54,396 bases of DNA from the NCBI RefSeq assembly GCF_000519005.1, contig NZ_JAER01000031.1, positions 1 to 54,396 of the forward strand, written 5' to 3'. The position numbers were made by a program, and so were the translations under genes. Numbering within the stretch: position 1 is the first letter of the stretch; the number at the start of each line of letters is the position of its first letter. Below are positions 51,626 through 54,396 of the stretch, in pieces. A model generated the notes under the pieces. It saw nothing but the letters and a program-made list of their open reading frames with translations. It was not told the origin of the DNA and did not search any database. This DNA is from Nocardioides sp. J54 (GTDB lineage: Bacteria; Actinomycetota; Actinomycetes; Propionibacteriales; Nocardioidaceae).

Positions 51626-52360
51626 GTGCCGGTCGCCGTCGTCACCGGTGCCGGCTCCGGCCTCGGCCGGGTGGTCGCCCGCGCCCTCGGGGAGGCCGGG
51701 CACGACGTCGCGCTGCTCGGCCGCACCCGCGCCACCCTCGAGGAGACAGCCGCACCGTTGGCTTCGGCGCTGGTGCTGCCGACCGACGTCGCCGACCCCG
51801 GCCAGGTCGAGGCCGCGTTCGCCGCGGTCGTCGCGGAGTGGGGCCGGGTCGACCTGCTGGTCAACAACGCCGGCACCTTCGGGCCCTCCGGCGACGTCGA
51901 CGACGTGGCCGTCGACGACTGGGCGGCCACCCTCGCGGTCAACGTGACCGGCTCGTTCCTCTGCGCCCGGGCCGCCTTCGGGCAGATGAAGCGCCAGGAG
52001 CCACGCGGCGGGCGGATCATCAACAACGGGTCGATCTCGGCGCACGTCCCGCGGCCCGGCAGTGCGGCGTACACGACGTCGAAGCACGCGATCTCCGGGC
52101 TGACCAAGGCGCTCGCGCTCGACGGGCGCGCCCACGACATCGCCGTGGGGCAGGTCGACATCGGCAACGCCGCGACCGAGATGACCGCCGGCATCGCGAC
52201 CGGCGCCCGTCAGGCCGACGGCTCCGTCCGGCCGGAGCCGACCTTCGACCCGCAGCACGTCGCGGACGCCGTCTTCGCCATGGCCCGGCTGCCGCTCGAC
52301 GTCAGCGTGCCGACGATGACGATCATGGCGACAGGGATGCCGTACGTCGGTCGGGGCTGA
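51626..52360 (+). CDS. Short-chain dehydrogenase/reductase
   Basis: A 244-residue SDR with the cofactor motif TGAGSGLG (residues 7-14), NNAG in LLVNNAGTFGP, and the catalytic YxxxK in AYTTSKHAISG with Ser in NNGSISAH. The GTG start lies one base after the allE stop, so it belongs to the allantoin operon. The substrate is unknown; a role on an oxidised ureide or glyoxylate derivative would fit the context. Its last 38 bases overlap the convergent PAP2 gene. Confidence 0.88.
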   Translation: MPVAVVTGAGSGLGRVVARALGEAGHDVALLGRTRATLEETAAPLASALVLPTDVADPGQVEAAFAAVVAEWGRVDLLVNNAGTFGPSGDVDDVAVDDWAATLAVNVTGSFLCARAAFGQMKRQEPRGGRIINNGSISAHVPRPGSAAYTTSKHAISGLTKALALDGRAHDIAVGQVDIGNAATEMTAGIATGARQADGSVRPEPTFDPQHVADAVFAMARLPLDVSVPTMTIMATGMPYVGRG

Positions 52361-53372
52361 GCCCGTCCTCGTCCCCGCCCTCGTCGCCATCGGCGCTGCT
52401 GCCCGTGACGGTGGCAGCGGCACGGCGTGCGCGCCGGCGGTCCCACCGGCTCCAGCCGGCCACGACCACCGCGACCAGCAGGGCGCCGGCGATCTCGTCG
52501 ACGACGTAGTGCTCGGCGTAGTAGACGAGCGAGAACAGCATGCTGGCGGGGTAGAGCAGCACCGTCCAGCGCCACCTGCTGGTGAAGTGGGTGATCGCCC
52601 ACCAGGCGATGAAGATCGCGAGCGCCGAGTGCAGTGACGGCATCGCCGCGACCTGGTTGCCGATCGCGGAGACGTTCTGGTGCGCGGTCGTCGTGCTGCC
52701 GGTCGAGGCGGTGAGGTCGAACCAGCCGCGGCCGGTGATCCGGGCGACGTCGTCGGTCATGTAGCCGTCGCGCGCGGCCATCCACGGCGGCGCCATCGGG
52801 TAGAGGACGTAGCAGACGACGGACGCCGAGATGATGACCAGGTAGCGCCGCATGTAGTGCACCCACGCGTCGCGGTTGCGCTTCCACAGCACGGCGCCGA
52901 TCGCGAGCGCGGCGAAGAAGTGCGAGTAGTAGACGGTGGTCAGCACGACGTCGTACCAGGCCGGCGGGAGGGACTGCCGGCACGGCACCCCGCACAGCTG
53001 CTCCTGCAGCCACTGCGTCGGCAGGACGCCGCCGAACAGCCAGCGGTCGGCCTCGATCGGCTCGCTGTAGTGGACGCTGAAGATGCCGAGGTCGTCGGAC
53101 ACGCCGCGGCTGTAGAGGTAGAACAGCAGCACCGCGAACGGCGGCCACCAGTCCCTGATGAACGCGACGTGCTCGCGCAGCGGCCGGCGGATGTCCCAGA
53201 CCACGGTGGCGAGCCACAGGATGATGACGACCTGGTAGCCCTGCCGCGGCAGGCCCTTGTACTGCACGTACGCCGCCAGGGCGAGGACGAAGGCCGCGAT
53301 GCCGGCGACCCGCACGAGGTCGACCCGGGGCAGGGCCGGACGCGCCGTCGCCTCTGCTTCACCGCCTGTCAT
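52323..53372 (-). CDS. PAP2-superfamily membrane phosphatase/transferase
   Basis: A 349-residue integral membrane protein with about six transmembrane helices. The phosphatase motifs are MPSLHSALAIF and YYAEHYVVDEIAGALL (His and Asp of the C-terminal motif), and the order resembles inositol phosphorylceramide synthase-like PAP2 proteins. It would act on a lipid phosphate or transfer a phospho-headgroup; the substrate is unknown. The C-terminal 35 residues are charged and cytoplasmic. ATG 53372. Confidence 0.85.
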   Translation of the reverse strand: MTGGEAEATARPALPRVDLVRVAGIAAFVLALAAYVQYKGLPRQGYQVVIILWLATVVWDIRRPLREHVAFIRDWWPPFAVLLFYLYSRGVSDDLGIFSVHYSEPIEADRWLFGGVLPTQWLQEQLCGVPCRQSLPPAWYDVVLTTVYYSHFFAALAIGAVLWKRNRDAWVHYMRRYLVIISASVVCYVLYPMAPPWMAARDGYMTDDVARITGRGWFDLTASTGSTTTAHQNVSAIGNQVAAMPSLHSALAIFIAWWAITHFTSRWRWTVLLYPASMLFSLVYYAEHYVVDEIAGALLVAVVVAGWSRWDRRRARRAAATVTGSSADGDEGGDEDGLSPDRRTASLSP

Positions 53373-53426
53373 GGGACCTCCCCGGAGGAGGGTAGTGGTG
53401 GCGGCCGACAGGTCGCGAGAGGGTTC

Positions 53427-54104
53427 TCAGGGCGTGGCTCGGCGCAGCTGGTGCCACGTCCCCTCCGAGACCACCTCGACCTCGCCGTCGACGACCCGGA
53501 ACGCGGTCTGGTCGTCGACGGCGTACGCCGGCGCGGAGATCGCCGCCGCCCACGCCTCCGCCTCGGCCAGCGTGTTGCCCGGTCGCCCCTCCGGTGCGAG
53601 GTGCGGGCAGATGGAGAAGTCGACGAGGCCCAGCGTGCTGGTGTCCCCGGACGGCGGTCGCCACTGGATGAAGTCGTCCCCGACCTCGGGCGTCAGCACC
53701 ATGCTGCCGGCGCTGAGGCCGACCCACACCGTGTCCGTGAGCCCCGGCAGGAGGTCGGCGAGCCCGGACTCCCGCACCCAGTGGCACAGGTAGAGCACGT
53801 CCCCGCCCGCCACCAGCAGCGCGTCGGCCTGCTCGACCCACGGCACCCACCGCTCGCGCTCGATGCTCGGCAGCGCCGCCAGCTCCAGCAGCCCGACCGA
53901 CGCCCAGCCCAGGTCGACCATCGGGTTGTCCGACCGCCCCGCCACGAACTGCCACGTCAGCGCCGGCTCGACCTGCGGGTGCCCGTGCATGGCCGTCGGG
54001 ATGCACAGCGCGTGCGCCTCCTCGACCGGCTTGCCCAGCAGGTCGACCAGCGCCTGCCGGATGCTCGGGTTGGTCACGCCACCGGAGGTGAGGAGGAGCT
54101 TCAC
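53427..54104 (-). CDS. Peptidase E-like (S51) serine peptidase
   Basis: A 225-residue protein with the S51 layout: an N-terminal MKLLLTSGGVTNPSI, ALLVAGGDVLYLCHWV, and the nucleophile Ser in WVGLSAGSMVLTP, followed by a His in VDFSICPHL. Peptidase E cleaves Asp-X dipeptides, but this branch also includes cyanophycinase-like enzymes, so specificity is open. The GTG start at 54104 gives the normal N-terminus though the ribosome site is weak. It lies 54 bp before the PAP2 gene on the same strand. Confidence 0.82.
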   Translation of the reverse strand: MKLLLTSGGVTNPSIRQALVDLLGKPVEEAHALCIPTAMHGHPQVEPALTWQFVAGRSDNPMVDLGWASVGLLELAALPSIERERWVPWVEQADALLVAGGDVLYLCHWVRESGLADLLPGLTDTVWVGLSAGSMVLTPEVGDDFIQWRPPSGDTSTLGLVDFSICPHLAPEGRPGNTLAEAEAWAAAISAPAYAVDDQTAFRVVDGEVEVVSEGTWHQLRRATP

Positions 54105-54396
54105 GGACAGGAGGACTCGTCGGAGGCGCCGGAATCATCGCGAGGCCTTCTCGCCGGACGGTGCGCCGCACCTAAGCCTGGTGGGCCCGGAGGTTTCGAG
54201 GCTCCTCGCTGGCGCTCGTCGCACCTCAACCACCGGGCCGGGCGGGGTTCCTCGAGGTGCGGCCCGGCCGGTGGTCGAGGTGCGAGGCGCCGCGGCACCG
54301 GCCTCCCGCCGGTGGTTGAGGTGCGAGGCGCCCCGGCGCTGCCCTCCCGCCGGTGGTTGAGGTGCGAGGCGCCCCGGCGCTGCCCTCCCGCCGGTG
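54105..54396. repeat. Dispersed element and 41-bp tandem repeat at the right edge
   Basis: No gene is seen. 54192-54237 is the 46-bp sequence shared with the repeats near 4.6 and 31.1 kb. After it, GGTGGT(T/C)GAGGTGCGAGGCG units start at 54270, 54311, 54352 and 54393, a period of exactly 41 bp, and the array runs out of the window. Confidence 0.8.

Overview
The window is high-GC actinobacterial DNA. The most likely source is Nocardioides or a close relative (Nocardioidaceae). The left end carries the order TadE-like pair / DECH helicase / STAS protein / topA / tmk / holB, which resembles the Rv3644c-Rv3654c neighbourhood of mycobacteria. The intergenic repeats built on a GGTTTCGAGGCTC...CACCTCAACC core are of a kind I associate with Nocardioides. 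The genus is an inference, not a match I could test.

Layout. (1) 0.2-3.8 kb: two TadE-family pilus-neighbourhood proteins, then on the other strand a small membrane protein and a large helicase. (2) 3.9-17.1 kb: housekeeping genes on the + strand: STAS anti-sigma antagonist, membrane H+-pyrophosphatase, secreted M14 peptidase, methyltransferase, DUF2510 membrane protein, topoisomerase I, thymidylate kinase, DNA polymerase III delta', secreted alpha/beta hydrolase. (3) 17.2-20.9 kb: LysR regulator, small Cys-motif protein, tRNA-Thr(CGT), fused TPP-dependent E1 dehydrogenase. (4) 20.8-26.6 kb: IclR regulator divergent from a malic enzyme / malate synthase / DUF6986 aldolase operon, then an unusual domain-fusion regulator. 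(5) 26.8-30.8 kb: urate operon (OHCU decarboxylase, HIU hydrolase, uricase, NCS2 permease, second IclR regulator). (6) 30.8-31.4 kb: a repeat-filled gap. (7) 31.4-41.1 kb, - strand: PucR regulator, then an overlapping operon permease-UraD fusion / xdhA / xdhB / xdhC / guanine deaminase. (8) 41.3-52.4 kb, + strand: racemase, NCS1 permease, hydroxypyruvate isomerase, tartronate semialdehyde reductase, glyoxylate carboligase, glycerate kinase, FAH-family protein, allantoinase, ureidoglycine aminohydrolase, SDR. (9) 52.3-54.4 kb, - strand: PAP2 membrane phosphatase, peptidase E, then repeats.

Together regions 4-8 form a nearly complete route from guanine and xanthine through urate and allantoin to glyoxylate, and from glyoxylate to glycerate phosphate (Gcl, reductase, kinase) and to malate and pyruvate (malate synthase, malic enzyme). 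Allantoate amidohydrolase and a classical AllA ureidoglycolate lyase are not present. The most interesting points are: (a) a pair of 15-bp near-palindromes, TTCC(G/A)-N5-(C)GGAA-like, spaced exactly 21 bp start to start, in front of five catabolic transcription units, several of them next to a CRP/GlxR-like GTGA-N6-TCAC site; and (b) a purine permease fused to an OHCU-decarboxylase-like domain in which both catalytic positions appear changed (His to Tyr, Glu to Asp), while an intact enzyme is encoded separately.
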